Positions 7,269-14,276 of a stretch of 16,637 nucleotides of DNA are shown piece by piece (within the stretch, counting starts at the first letter, position 1; each line of letters opens with the position of its first letter). Location of the stretch: contig CAZSNT010000203.1 in assembly GCA_964607765.1 (NCBI GenBank), positions 1-16,637 on the forward strand. Reading direction: 5' to 3'. This DNA comes from CAZSNT01 sp964607765. Lineage in GTDB: Bacteria > Verrucomicrobiota > Lentisphaeria > Oligosphaerales > JABHEG01. The notes under the pieces are model-generated. The model was not told the DNA's origin and made no database searches. It saw only the letters and a program-made list of their open reading frames with translations. Both the position numbers and the translations under genes were made by a program.

Positions 7269-8291
7269 TCAGCCCAGCCGCCCGTCGCGATACGCCGTGA
7301 TGTACTCCATGCCGAACATGTCCTCGCCCGTCAGAACGGCACGGGCCAGCTTGAACGGTTCCGAATCCGAATCCAACGCCGCGACCGCCGAAGGCGGCAT
7401 GACGGCCGGGTCAATGATGCCGCCGTCCGTGCCCGCTTCCGCACACAGATGCACGAACACCATGTTCAGCAGCTTCCGGCTCGGCATCCCAAACGAGATG
7501 TTGCTCAGGCCGCCGTTCAGATGAATGCCTTCGAATTCGGCACGCGCGCTGGCCGTCGCGCCCAGGAAGTGACTGCCGTTCAGCGGATCCGTGCTGATGG
7601 GCAGAACGAGTGGGTCCAGATGCACCTTGTCACGGGCAATGCCCGCCTCGTCCAAGAGCGGCATCAGCTCGCGGAAGTTGGCCATGCGCTCCGACGCGTC
7701 CGCCGGCATGCCCTCGCGCCCCACCGCGTTGACGATCGCGTCCGCGTTAAACTCCTTGGCCAATGCGATGGCGTCAGGGCGCTCGAGGCTGATCGAGTTC
7801 AGCATCGGCGGCCGGATGTCCGTGCGACACGTCGCCAGACCGATGCGCAGTGTGTCAGGGTTCGAAGAATCGACGCTCAGCGGCGTGTCGTACTTGTCCG
7901 ACAAAAAACCGGCCAGGTACGCCATCACGTCACCCGCTTCCGCCGGATCGGTCGAGTACTCGTCCACGTTCACGTCCAGGAACACCGCGCCCGCGTTGAT
8001 CTGACGCTCCGCCAGATAGCACAGGTACCCTTCAGCCATCGCCTTGTCTGCGGCTGAACCGTTCAGAGCCTGGTAGACGGCGAGAGCAACGTGCTTGATC
8101 TTCCCGTCGGCAAACGACGGCGAGCGCGATTCCCAGCCTGCCGGAACGGGTACGGCAAGCTCCTCACCGTCCCGCGTGTACTTCACCGCCTCGATGCCGC
8201 CCGCAAGCGTCGTGGTCCGAATTCCGTTGCGCTTCACAATTCGCGTGCAATGGATGTTCTCCCCGACAGTGATGAACTGCTCCCAATTCAT
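7269..8291 (-). CDS. Methyl-THF:corrinoid methyltransferase (AcsE/MtgA-like)
   Basis: A 340-residue protein with the pteridine-binding TIM barrel shared by AcsE, MtgA and the methyl-THF domain of MetH. It moves a methyl group between THF and a corrinoid protein. Visible signature residues are FLDVNVD (104-110), VDSS (140-143), LNSIS (164-168), HLDPLVLPISTD (224-235), and GLSNISFGMP (261-270) with the conserved pterin-site Asn264. Compared with AcsE (about 262 residues) it has an extra N-terminal segment of roughly 80 residues. The ATG at 8291 is chosen because GGAGGAG sits at good distance; the longer frame needs TTG at 8330. It is first in the operon. No corrinoid protein or CODH/ACS is nearby, so AcsE versus a demethylase-type transferase cannot be decided. 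Confidence 0.85.
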   Translation of the reverse strand: MNWEQFITVGENIHCTRIVKRNGIRTTTLAGGIEAVKYTRDGEELAVPVPAGWESRSPSFADGKIKHVALAVYQALNGSAADKAMAEGYLCYLAERQINAGAVFLDVNVDEYSTDPAEAGDVMAYLAGFLSDKYDTPLSVDSSNPDTLRIGLATCRTDIRPPMLNSISLERPDAIALAKEFNADAIVNAVGREGMPADASERMANFRELMPLLDEAGIARDKVHLDPLVLPISTDPLNGSHFLGATASARAEFEGIHLNGGLSNISFGMPSRKLLNMVFVHLCAEAGTDGGIIDPAVMPPSAVAALDSDSEPFKLARAVLTGEDMFGMEYITAYRDGRLG

Positions 8292-8490
8292 AGGTGCTCT
8301 CCTCCAGTTACTCGTCGTTCTGGCAACCAACCGTCCTCGGCCACGTCCTCCTCCTCGTCCTCGGTATGCCCTGTCGCCACGTCACGACGGAGCCATACAC
8401 CATCCAAATCTAGTCCCGAACTCCCTGTTGCTATTGCATAAACTGGTATATCTTTTGTACAATACAGCCAAAAGCGTGGAGTTCCGGTCT
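8292..8490. promoter_or_regulatory. Divergent intergenic control region
   Basis: The 199 nt between the divergent methyltransferase and regulator genes contain the only clearly AT-rich patch in this part of the window (about 8429-8466). The part next to the methyltransferase (8331-8373) is a CCTC-rich, imperfectly repetitive segment. Strong ribosome sites flank both ends: GGAGGAG for the methyltransferase and GGAG (8478-8481) for the regulator. The C1 operon and its presumed regulator should both be promoted from here. Confidence 0.6.
8434..8463 (+). promoter_or_regulatory. Candidate sigma70-like promoter for the PocR/AraC gene
   Basis: TTGCAT (8434-8439) and TACAAT (8458-8463) are spaced by 18 bases in the AT-rich patch, 27 nt before the ATG of the regulator. 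Read on the opposite strand, the same two boxes give TTGTAC and TGCAAT, a plausible face-to-face promoter for the C1 operon. Inferred from consensus only. Confidence 0.4.
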
Positions 8491-9741
8491 ATGGCGCTGG
8501 GAAAGCGACTGGCAAAGAGAATCGACACAGTACTTGAGCTGTGCGGGCGTTACCTGAGTCAGGGCGCCGTGTTCCTGCCGCACGATGACGCGCTCGAGAT
8601 ACGCTGTGGTCCCCGCCTCTGTCCGTTCTGCCGGTGGTGCCTGAAGTCACAGACTACAACGGGCTACTGTCGGCGCTCCGCTCTGGGCAGCGCTTACCAG
8701 AGCCTGCAGACCGGCGAGCCCTCCTACTTCCGCTGTTGGATGGGCATAACGTCGGTGGCGGTTCCAGTCGCGCCGGGCGGCAAGTTCATCGGCGCCGTTG
8801 AACTGGGCGGCTTCCACTTCCCCGAGGAACAGCGCGGCAACACTGAGTTCATCCGCCGCAACCTGTGCAACTTCTCCGCCGGCACCACGGCGAGTGCCGC
8901 CGAACTGGTGGAACGGATCCCGACGATCAGCTCCCGCGAGATACGCGGCGCCGCAACGTTCCTGTTCGATTCGCTGTTCTCTTCCGGTCTGAACGATATC
9001 GACGCATTCACCGAGAACCGCGAGAAGTACCTGCAGCAGCGCCGCATTGCCGAGCTCATGCAAAGCTACGCTGCCCGTTCTGCGCCGGCCGGCGATACGT
9101 TTGGGATGTTCTCCGCCCTGGTGCTTGCCCTGCGCTCACGCGACCGGGATCGGATTCTGCTTCTGCTCGACGACTTCTTCTGCCGTATCCTGCTCACCAG
9201 CGGCGCCAACACCGATCACCTCAAAGCCCATGTCCACGTCCTGCTCTCCGTGCTCGCCCGCGAGACCGTGGTCAACGCCAGGACACCGTTCGACAGCACC
9301 ATGGCTCGGCACTACCGCGCATTCCGTGAGTTGGAAGAGCTCCACGACGCCGAGGACATCTGTTACTGGGCCTTCAAACGTCTGGAGCAGCATCTGCAGG
9401 CCCCCGCCGGAGCAGAGCCGGCGGCCGAGGAGCTCAGCACCCGAGCCCTGGAGTGGATCCAGGCGCACTTTGCCGAGAAAGTCAAGCTTCAGGACCTGGC
9501 CGACGCAGTCAACGCCAGCGTCTCCCGCGTGGTCCACACGTTGCGGCGTGAGACAGGCAAGACGTTCCACGGCCACTTGCTGTCAATGCGGCTGCGGGAA
9601 GCCAGATACCTGCTGGTCAACACCGATCTGCCGCTGTACGAAATCGCGGCCGAGTGCGGCTTCTACGATCAGAGCCACTTCTGCCGCACGTTCAAGTCCG
9701 CCGTCAGTCAAACCCCGGGCCAGTTCCGCAAGGGCGCGTGA
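8491..9741 (+). CDS. PocR-domain/AraC-family transcriptional regulator
   Basis: A 416-residue regulator. The N-terminal part (about 1-150) matches the PocR ligand-binding domain: a cysteine-rich CPFCRWC (44-50), C60, the RCWMGI motif (81-86), then VAVPV and IGAVELGGFHFPEE. A helical linker follows, and the last 99 or so residues are a two-helix-turn-helix AraC domain (LQDLADAVNASVS, then LYEIAAECGFYDQSHFCRTFKS). The ATG at 8491 has GGAG 9 nt upstream; the open frame extends further 5' only antisense to the neighbouring gene. PocR domains are proposed sensors of small organic ligands. Divergent position next to the C1 operon suggests it controls that operon in response to a C1-related compound. 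The CxxC-type cysteines could bind a metal or Fe-S centre; this is inference. Confidence 0.85.
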   Translation: MALGKRLAKRIDTVLELCGRYLSQGAVFLPHDDALEIRCGPRLCPFCRWCLKSQTTTGYCRRSALGSAYQSLQTGEPSYFRCWMGITSVAVPVAPGGKFIGAVELGGFHFPEEQRGNTEFIRRNLCNFSAGTTASAAELVERIPTISSREIRGAATFLFDSLFSSGLNDIDAFTENREKYLQQRRIAELMQSYAARSAPAGDTFGMFSALVLALRSRDRDRILLLLDDFFCRILLTSGANTDHLKAHVHVLLSVLARETVVNARTPFDSTMARHYRAFRELEELHDAEDICYWAFKRLEQHLQAPAGAEPAAEELSTRALEWIQAHFAEKVKLQDLADAVNASVSRVVHTLRRETGKTFHGHLLSMRLREARYLLVNTDLPLYEIAAECGFYDQSHFCRTFKSAVSQTPGQFRKGA

Positions 9742-9768
9742 TTGACCCCGGCGTGTGGGGATTGAGGC

Positions 9769-9787
9769 GACTCGCGGGCAGCGAGTC
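9769..9787 (+). terminator. Hairpin downstream of regulator gene
   Basis: A perfect 7-bp stem (GACTCGC and GCGAGTC) with a 5-base loop lies 28 nt after the regulator stop codon. There is no T-run after it, so if it terminates transcription it is not a classical intrinsic terminator. Low confidence. Confidence 0.35.
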
Positions 9788-9887
9788 AGCATTCCGGCAT
9801 CCGCGGGAACTCGCCCATCCGTGGAGTGGACTTCCGCAAGCACCCGAGTAAGATAATACGGACCGCAAACCAGAGGCCCTCGGGATC

Positions 9888-11366
9888 ATGCAAGAACAGA
9901 CCACAGTCCATCTCAGTCTCGGCGCCAATCTCGGCGACCGGGAGAGCAACATTGCCGAGGCATTGAACCGCCTGCGCCCGAGCGTGAACGTCCTGCGCAT
10001 CAGCCGGACCTACGAAACGGAGCCGGTCGGATACACGGATCAGCCGCGGTTCCTGAACATTGCCTGCACAGCCACCACTTCCCTGTCCCCGCAGGAACTG
10101 CTGCAACACGCGAAACGCATCGAACAGCAGATGGGCCGGGCGGTGTGCGAGGAACCGCGCTACGGCCCACGCCCGATCGATGTGGACATTCTGTTCTACG
10201 GCGACAGCGTGGTCGAGGAACAGGACCTGGTCATTCCTCACCCGCGGCTCCACGAACGCGGCTTCGTCCTCGTGCCGCTGGCCGATGTCGCCCCCGACGT
10301 CGTGCATCCGGTCCTCGGCAGGACTGTCCGGGAGCTGCGCGAGGAGGTCGACGAGAGTGGAGTTCGTGTCAAAGCACACGGCCTGTTGTCCGGGTACAAC
10401 CGCGACCTGCAGAACGAAACGCCGGGCATCTCGGTTGGCCTCGACCGTGTCGGCCTGACCGGCGTGGATCGGATCATCCGCCTCGCCAGCCGCGGCCGGC
10501 CCGAGTACCTCCCGGCAACCATGAACCTGTGGATCGACCTGGGGCCGGAGAGCAAGGGTGCGCACATGTCCCGGTTCACGGTCGCGGTGGAGGAAGCGGC
10601 CAACGAAACGCTCCAGCGCACAGCCCCGAACATCGAAACGCTCACCACGCGGCTGGCCCGTGAACTGCTCGCCGCGCAGGGCGCCATGCGCGCACAGGTG
10701 CAGGTTACGGCACAGTTCCCGCTTTCACGCCGGACGCCGGTGTCCGGGTACCGCTCACAGGAAATCTACGAGCTGACCGGTATCGCCGCCGCAACCGCAG
10801 ACCGCGAAGTCAGCCTGATCGGCGTGGCGGCCGACGGCATGACTGCCTGTCCCTGCGCCCAGGATCTGATCCGCGACCGCGCCAGATCACGGCTCGCCGA
10901 GGAGGGTTTTGACCAGGACGCCATCGAACGCGTTTTCCGGGCAGTCCCGGCAGCAACCCACAATCAGGTAGGCCACGGTGAACTGCTCATGAGCGCGTCG
11001 CCCGATATCCGCGCCGAGGATCTCGTGCACATCGTGGAAGCATCCATGAGCTCCGAGATCTACGAAATCCTCAAACGCCCCGATGAGTTCTTCGTCGTCA
11101 ACCGCGCACACCGCAACCCGAAGTTCGTCGAGGATGTGGTCCGCGGGATGCTCGCGCACGTCGCGGAGATCTACACCGAACTTCCCGCCGACACGTTTGT
11201 GCGGGCAAGACAGACAAACATCGAGACGATCCACAAACACAACGTGTTCGCCGAGCGCTGCGTGCTGCTCGGACATCTGCGCGCCGAGCTCGCCGGCAGC
11301 ACACGCGCCACGGCCCCCGCCACCTCGCTCACCGCCTGGATCAACGCGCAGTTGACGGCCGAGTAG
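9888..11366 (+). CDS. FolK-FolE2/MptA fusion (HPPK + GTP cyclohydrolase)
   Basis: A 492-residue two-enzyme fusion. Residues 1 to about 165 are 6-hydroxymethyl-dihydropterin pyrophosphokinase: LSLGANLGDRESNI near the start and the signature RYGPRPIDVDILFYG (91-105) with the paired aspartates D98 and D100. Residues from about 178 to 490 are a COG1469-type GTP cyclohydrolase (FolE2/MptA): VGLTGVDR, SKGAHMSRF (222-230), the metal-site CPC (321-323), THNQVGHGE (357-365), MSSEIYE (387-393) and HRNPKFVED (408-416). The two halves catalyse an early and a later step of pterin synthesis; aldolase FolB and dihydropteroate synthase are absent here. ATG with AGAGG upstream. Its position beside a THF-based C1 operon fits a need for large folate pools. 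Whether the cyclohydrolase makes the triphosphate or the cyclic phosphate product is not decidable. Confidence 0.9.
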   Translation: MQEQTTVHLSLGANLGDRESNIAEALNRLRPSVNVLRISRTYETEPVGYTDQPRFLNIACTATTSLSPQELLQHAKRIEQQMGRAVCEEPRYGPRPIDVDILFYGDSVVEEQDLVIPHPRLHERGFVLVPLADVAPDVVHPVLGRTVRELREEVDESGVRVKAHGLLSGYNRDLQNETPGISVGLDRVGLTGVDRIIRLASRGRPEYLPATMNLWIDLGPESKGAHMSRFTVAVEEAANETLQRTAPNIETLTTRLARELLAAQGAMRAQVQVTAQFPLSRRTPVSGYRSQEIYELTGIAAATADREVSLIGVAADGMTACPCAQDLIRDRARSRLAEEGFDQDAIERVFRAVPAATHNQVGHGELLMSASPDIRAEDLVHIVEASMSSEIYEILKRPDEFFVVNRAHRNPKFVEDVVRGMLAHVAEIYTELPADTFVRARQTNIETIHKHNVFAERCVLLGHLRAELAGSTRATAPATSLTAWINAQLTAE

Positions 11367-11385
11367 GGCCGGCGGGGAAGGGAAT

Positions 11386-11399
11386 GGGCCGCTGGGCCC
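11386..11399 (+). terminator. Short GC hairpin after the folK-folE2 fusion
   Basis: GGGCC and GGCCC form a 5-bp stem with a 4-base loop, 20 nt after the stop codon. No T-tract follows. It may be a weak or Rho-associated terminator, or chance in GC-rich DNA. Confidence 0.25.
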
Positions 11400-11538
11400 G
11401 GTATGGCGCCGCCCGAATCCGGGGCCTGACCAACCGCGTGCATGGTGCCGATGTAGTACGTGCAGGTCAAGGCCGGGCTGTCCCGAATCCCGCAGCACGC
11501 ATCTGGCATCCGACATCCGCTTCCTTTCCTGGAACCCT

Positions 11539-11563
11539 TGCTGGAAATCACTGTTCCCCAGCA
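11539..11563 (+). promoter_or_regulatory. Inverted repeat upstream of the ferredoxin-AOR genes
   Basis: TGCTGG (11539-11544) and CCAGCA (11558-11563) form a 6-bp dyad, extendable by AA/TT with a bulge, 53 nt before the ferredoxin start. It sits in the 250-nt gap that should contain the promoter of the AOR operon. It could be an operator or a hairpin. I see no convincing -35/-10 pair in this gap. Confidence 0.3.
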
Positions 11564-11616
11564 GGATATTAACGGTTTCTGCAACTGGTGTACCCCGCAA
11601 ACGGGAGATCGGCAGG

Positions 11617-12150
11617 ATGGCGAAGAAACTGGCCGTCATTCCGGAACTGTGTTCTGGATGCAAGCTCTGCGAGTTGGCGTGTGCCATCGAACATTTCCAG
11701 GTCAACAACCCGAAAAAGAGCGCTGTCAGGGTGATGATCACCTATCCGCACCCCGTGGTGCGGATGCCGATCGTCTGCAGCCAATGCAGATTCCCGGTCT
11801 GTGCCGACGCCTGCCCGGTCAATGCGCTTGCTCGACGCGACGGCATCGTGGAGCTCAACAGCGAACAGTGCATCTCGTGCATGAAGTGCGTTCAAGCCTG
11901 CCCGTTCGGTGCCATGTACGCACACGGCGACTGCGATCAGCCGATCAAGTGCGACATGTGCGAAGGCAGCCCGAAGTGTGTGCAGAAATGCCCGAAGGGC
12001 GCCATCCGCCTCATTCCTGAGCACGCTCTCGGCGAGGCCAGACGCATGCATAATGTGCTGTCGTATGCGCACATGAAGGAAATCGAGTACATGGAGAAGG
12101 GCGAGAAGAAGATCATCCGCTATGCGGAGATTGGCAAGGAAGAGCTCTGA
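11617..12150 (+). CDS. Four-cluster [4Fe-4S] ferredoxin, AOR electron-transfer subunit
   Basis: A 177-residue iron-sulfur protein like the beta subunits of DMSO-reductase and HycB types. Sixteen cysteines fall in four groups: CSGCKLCELAC near the N-terminus, CSQCRFPVCADACP, CISCMKCVQACP, and CDMCEGSPKCVQKCP. This is enough for four [4Fe-4S] clusters. There is no signal peptide or Tat motif, so it is cytoplasmic. The C-terminal 45 residues are charged and have no cysteines. ATG with GGGAG 9 nt upstream. It precedes the AOR gene by 90 nt on the same strand, as in multi-subunit aldehyde oxidoreductases where such a protein moves electrons away from the tungsten subunit. Partner assignment is by position. 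Confidence 0.88.
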   Translation: MAKKLAVIPELCSGCKLCELACAIEHFQVNNPKKSAVRVMITYPHPVVRMPIVCSQCRFPVCADACPVNALARRDGIVELNSEQCISCMKCVQACPFGAMYAHGDCDQPIKCDMCEGSPKCVQKCPKGAIRLIPEHALGEARRMHNVLSYAHMKEIEYMEKGEKKIIRYAEIGKEEL

Positions 12151-12240
12151 TTCTGCTCCTGGCCGACCGCAGCTTCCGGCGTATAGCGCCGCCCACGAGT
12201 AGGACGAACGCCACGTTCATCGCCCCAGGGAACACGCACC

Positions 12241-14067
12241 ATGACGATCAAATCCGGATACTTCAAGAAGCACCTTCACGTTGACCTGACTGCCGGGCAG
12301 CCGGAGTTCCTCGACCTGTCCGACGCGTTTGTGGAACAGTTCATCGGCGGGCGTGGCTTCGGCGTCAAGCTGCTGTGGGATCATCTCAAGAAGCTTGACT
12401 TCAACATCGACCCCCTCGGGCCGGAGAATCTGCTGGTCATCGCGCCCGGCCCCCTCACCGGCACGTACCTGCCCTCTTCCGGCAAACTCTCGTTTGTGTC
12501 CGTATCCCCGGCCACGGGCATTTACGGCGACTCGTCCATGGGCGGCAGCTTCGGCATCGAGCTGCGCCAGACAGGCATCGATGTGCTGAGCATCACCGGG
12601 CGCGCGCCGGAGCTCTCCGTGCTGTTCATCGACAACGACGAGGTCAGCATTCTGCCCATGCCAGAATTGAGGGGCAAGAGCTGTCTGGAGGCGGAAGGCA
12701 TGGTTGAGGAGCGCCTCGGCACTCACGCGATAACCACTGCCCTGATCGGGGCCGCGGGCGAGAATCTCGTCCGTTTCGCATGTGTCAATGCCGACTGGAG
12801 CCGCAACGCCGGCCGCACCGGCGTGGGAGCGATTCTGGGCAGCAAGAACATCAAGGCCATCGCGGTGCGCGGCAATCGCGACCTGCCCGTCGACGATATC
12901 CAGGGGCTCGTCGCCGAGTCGGACCGGGCTTACTCCTACCAACGCGGGCACAAGTTCTTCAAGCTCTGGCAGGATCAGGGCCTGATGAACGTTATCGAGT
13001 ACGCCAACATGGAGGGCTTCCTGCCCACGCACAATTTCAAGGATGGTGTTTTCGCCCACGCCGCCAAGATCGACGGCTACACCATGCTGGACAACTACAA
13101 GATCGGCGACAGCGCCTGCTTCGCCTGCGCCATGAGCTGCGGCAATATCTGCCTCGTGAAGCAGGGCAAGTTCACGGGCACGGTCACCGAAGGCCCGGAA
13201 TACGAGTCGTGCGCCATGCTCGGCTCCAACCTGGGCATTGACGATTTTGCCGCTGTACTGCGCGGCAACAGCCTGTGCGACGAACTGGGCATTGACACCA
13301 TCTCGGCAGGGAACATCGTCGGAGCCGTGATCGAGGGCTACGAGAAGGGAGTCATCTCGCTGCAGGACTTGGACGGGCAGGCCATCACGTGGGGGGATGC
13401 GGACAGCATTCTGGAGCTGATCCGCAAGATCGGGCACCGCGAAGGTGTGGGCGACATTCTCGCGGACGGCTCGAAACGCATCATTGCCACGTGGCCGGAG
13501 ATGGACAAGATCCTGCTCCAGGTCAAGGGGCTGGAACAGTCGGCTTACGACAGCCGGGCTGCGTTGAGCATGGCCCTGTCCTACGCCACTTCAGACATCG
13601 GTGCACACCACACGCGGGCCTGGACCATCGCACGCGAGCTGGAACTCGGCCAGGACTGGACGCCGGAAGAGAAGGTGGATCTGGTCATCTACCACCAGAC
13701 GCTCCGCCCGCTGTTCGACATGCTCGGCGTCTGCCGGCTGCCCTGGATCGAACTCGGCTTGAACGAACTGCACTACGAGGGTTTCTACCGCTACGTCACA
13801 GGACGTGACGCAAAGCTGCCCGAGCTCCTCGAACAGTCCAACGACATCTACAACCTGACCCGACTCATCAATACCCGACTCGGTATGCGCCGCAAGGACG
13901 ACTGCCTGCCGCACAAGGTCGTCGCATGCCCCGTGCAGACCGGACCGCAGGCAGGGAAGACAATTGACCCGGACGAGTTCGATCGGCTCCTAGGCCTGTA
14001 CTACGAACGACGCGGCTGGACCGAAGACGGGGTCCCCAACGAAGACCCGATCGCACACCTGCTGTAG
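12241..14067 (+). CDS. Tungsten-dependent aldehyde:ferredoxin oxidoreductase
   Basis: A 608-residue AOR family protein of normal length. It oxidises aldehydes to acids, or reduces acids at low potential, with a tungstopterin and a [4Fe-4S] cluster. Visible are the N-terminal FIGGRGFGVKLLWD, PGPLTGTYLPSSGK (69-82), NADWSRNAGRTGVGAILGSKNIKAI (183-207), the cluster motif CFACAMSC (293-300) with the distant C498 (LGVCRLPW), GPEYES (318-323) with the conserved glutamate, and SDIGAHHTRAW (451-461). ATG preceded by AGGGA. It is the middle gene of a three-gene plus-strand set. The substrate is not deducible; close archaeal homologues vary from general aldehydes to formaldehyde or glyceraldehyde-3-phosphate. 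Next to C1 genes, formaldehyde or a short acid/aldehyde pair is a reasonable guess. Confidence 0.93.
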   Translation: MTIKSGYFKKHLHVDLTAGQPEFLDLSDAFVEQFIGGRGFGVKLLWDHLKKLDFNIDPLGPENLLVIAPGPLTGTYLPSSGKLSFVSVSPATGIYGDSSMGGSFGIELRQTGIDVLSITGRAPELSVLFIDNDEVSILPMPELRGKSCLEAEGMVEERLGTHAITTALIGAAGENLVRFACVNADWSRNAGRTGVGAILGSKNIKAIAVRGNRDLPVDDIQGLVAESDRAYSYQRGHKFFKLWQDQGLMNVIEYANMEGFLPTHNFKDGVFAHAAKIDGYTMLDNYKIGDSACFACAMSCGNICLVKQGKFTGTVTEGPEYESCAMLGSNLGIDDFAAVLRGNSLCDELGIDTISAGNIVGAVIEGYEKGVISLQDLDGQAITWGDADSILELIRKIGHREGVGDILADGSKRIIATWPEMDKILLQVKGLEQSAYDSRAALSMALSYATSDIGAHHTRAWTIARELELGQDWTPEEKVDLVIYHQTLRPLFDMLGVCRLPWIELGLNELHYEGFYRYVTGRDAKLPELLEQSNDIYNLTRLINTRLGMRRKDDCLPHKVVACPVQTGPQAGKTIDPDEFDRLLGLYYERRGWTEDGVPNEDPIAHLL

Positions 14068-14081
14068 ACGGGAGAGCCTCT

Positions 14082-14276
14082 ATGCCAGCAACCGATGACA
14101 GACTCCTCCAAGCCATCAAGGCGGCAACTTACGAGGAGAGCGGTCGGACAAAGCTCGCCTGCGCCAAAGCCTTCAGGCTTGCAGAGCAGTTCGACACCAC
14201 GCTCGGCGCAATCGGCCGGATCTGCGATGACAACAGTATCCGCATCGCCAAGTGCCAGCTTGGCTGCTTCGACTAG
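14082..14276 (+). CDS. Small conserved-looking protein with C-terminal CQLGCFD
   Basis: A 64-residue protein 14 nt after the AOR gene, with a strong ribosome site (GGGAG, 7 nt before ATG). The body (KLACAKAFRLAEQFDTT-LGAIGRICDDNSIRI) reads like a short helical, winged-helix-like fold. It ends in AKCQLGCFD, with four cysteines in all (27, 48, 58, 62). I recall similar short proteins ending in QLGCF near molybdo/tungsto-enzyme genes but cannot name a function. The position suggests an accessory role for AOR, such as cofactor or metal handling. Its stop overlaps the stop of the convergent reductase gene by 2 nt (CTAG, 14273-14276), so no terminator separates the two. Confidence 0.7.
   Translation: MPATDDRLLQAIKAATYEESGRTKLACAKAFRLAEQFDTTLGAIGRICDDNSIRIAKCQLGCFD

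Noticed and set aside
8292..8330. Extension of the methyltransferase to TTG at 8330
   Set aside because: The ATG at 8291 has a strong GGAGGAG site, and the extra residues look random.
8095..8490. 132-codon upstream extension of the PocR/AraC regulator
   Set aside because: It is antisense to the start of the methyltransferase gene and covers the intergenic control region; ATG 8491 has a good ribosome site.
11530..11545. Sigma54-type -24/-12 promoter before the ferredoxin gene
   Set aside because: A TGG and a TTGC are present but the GG to GC spacing is 9-10 instead of 12 bases.
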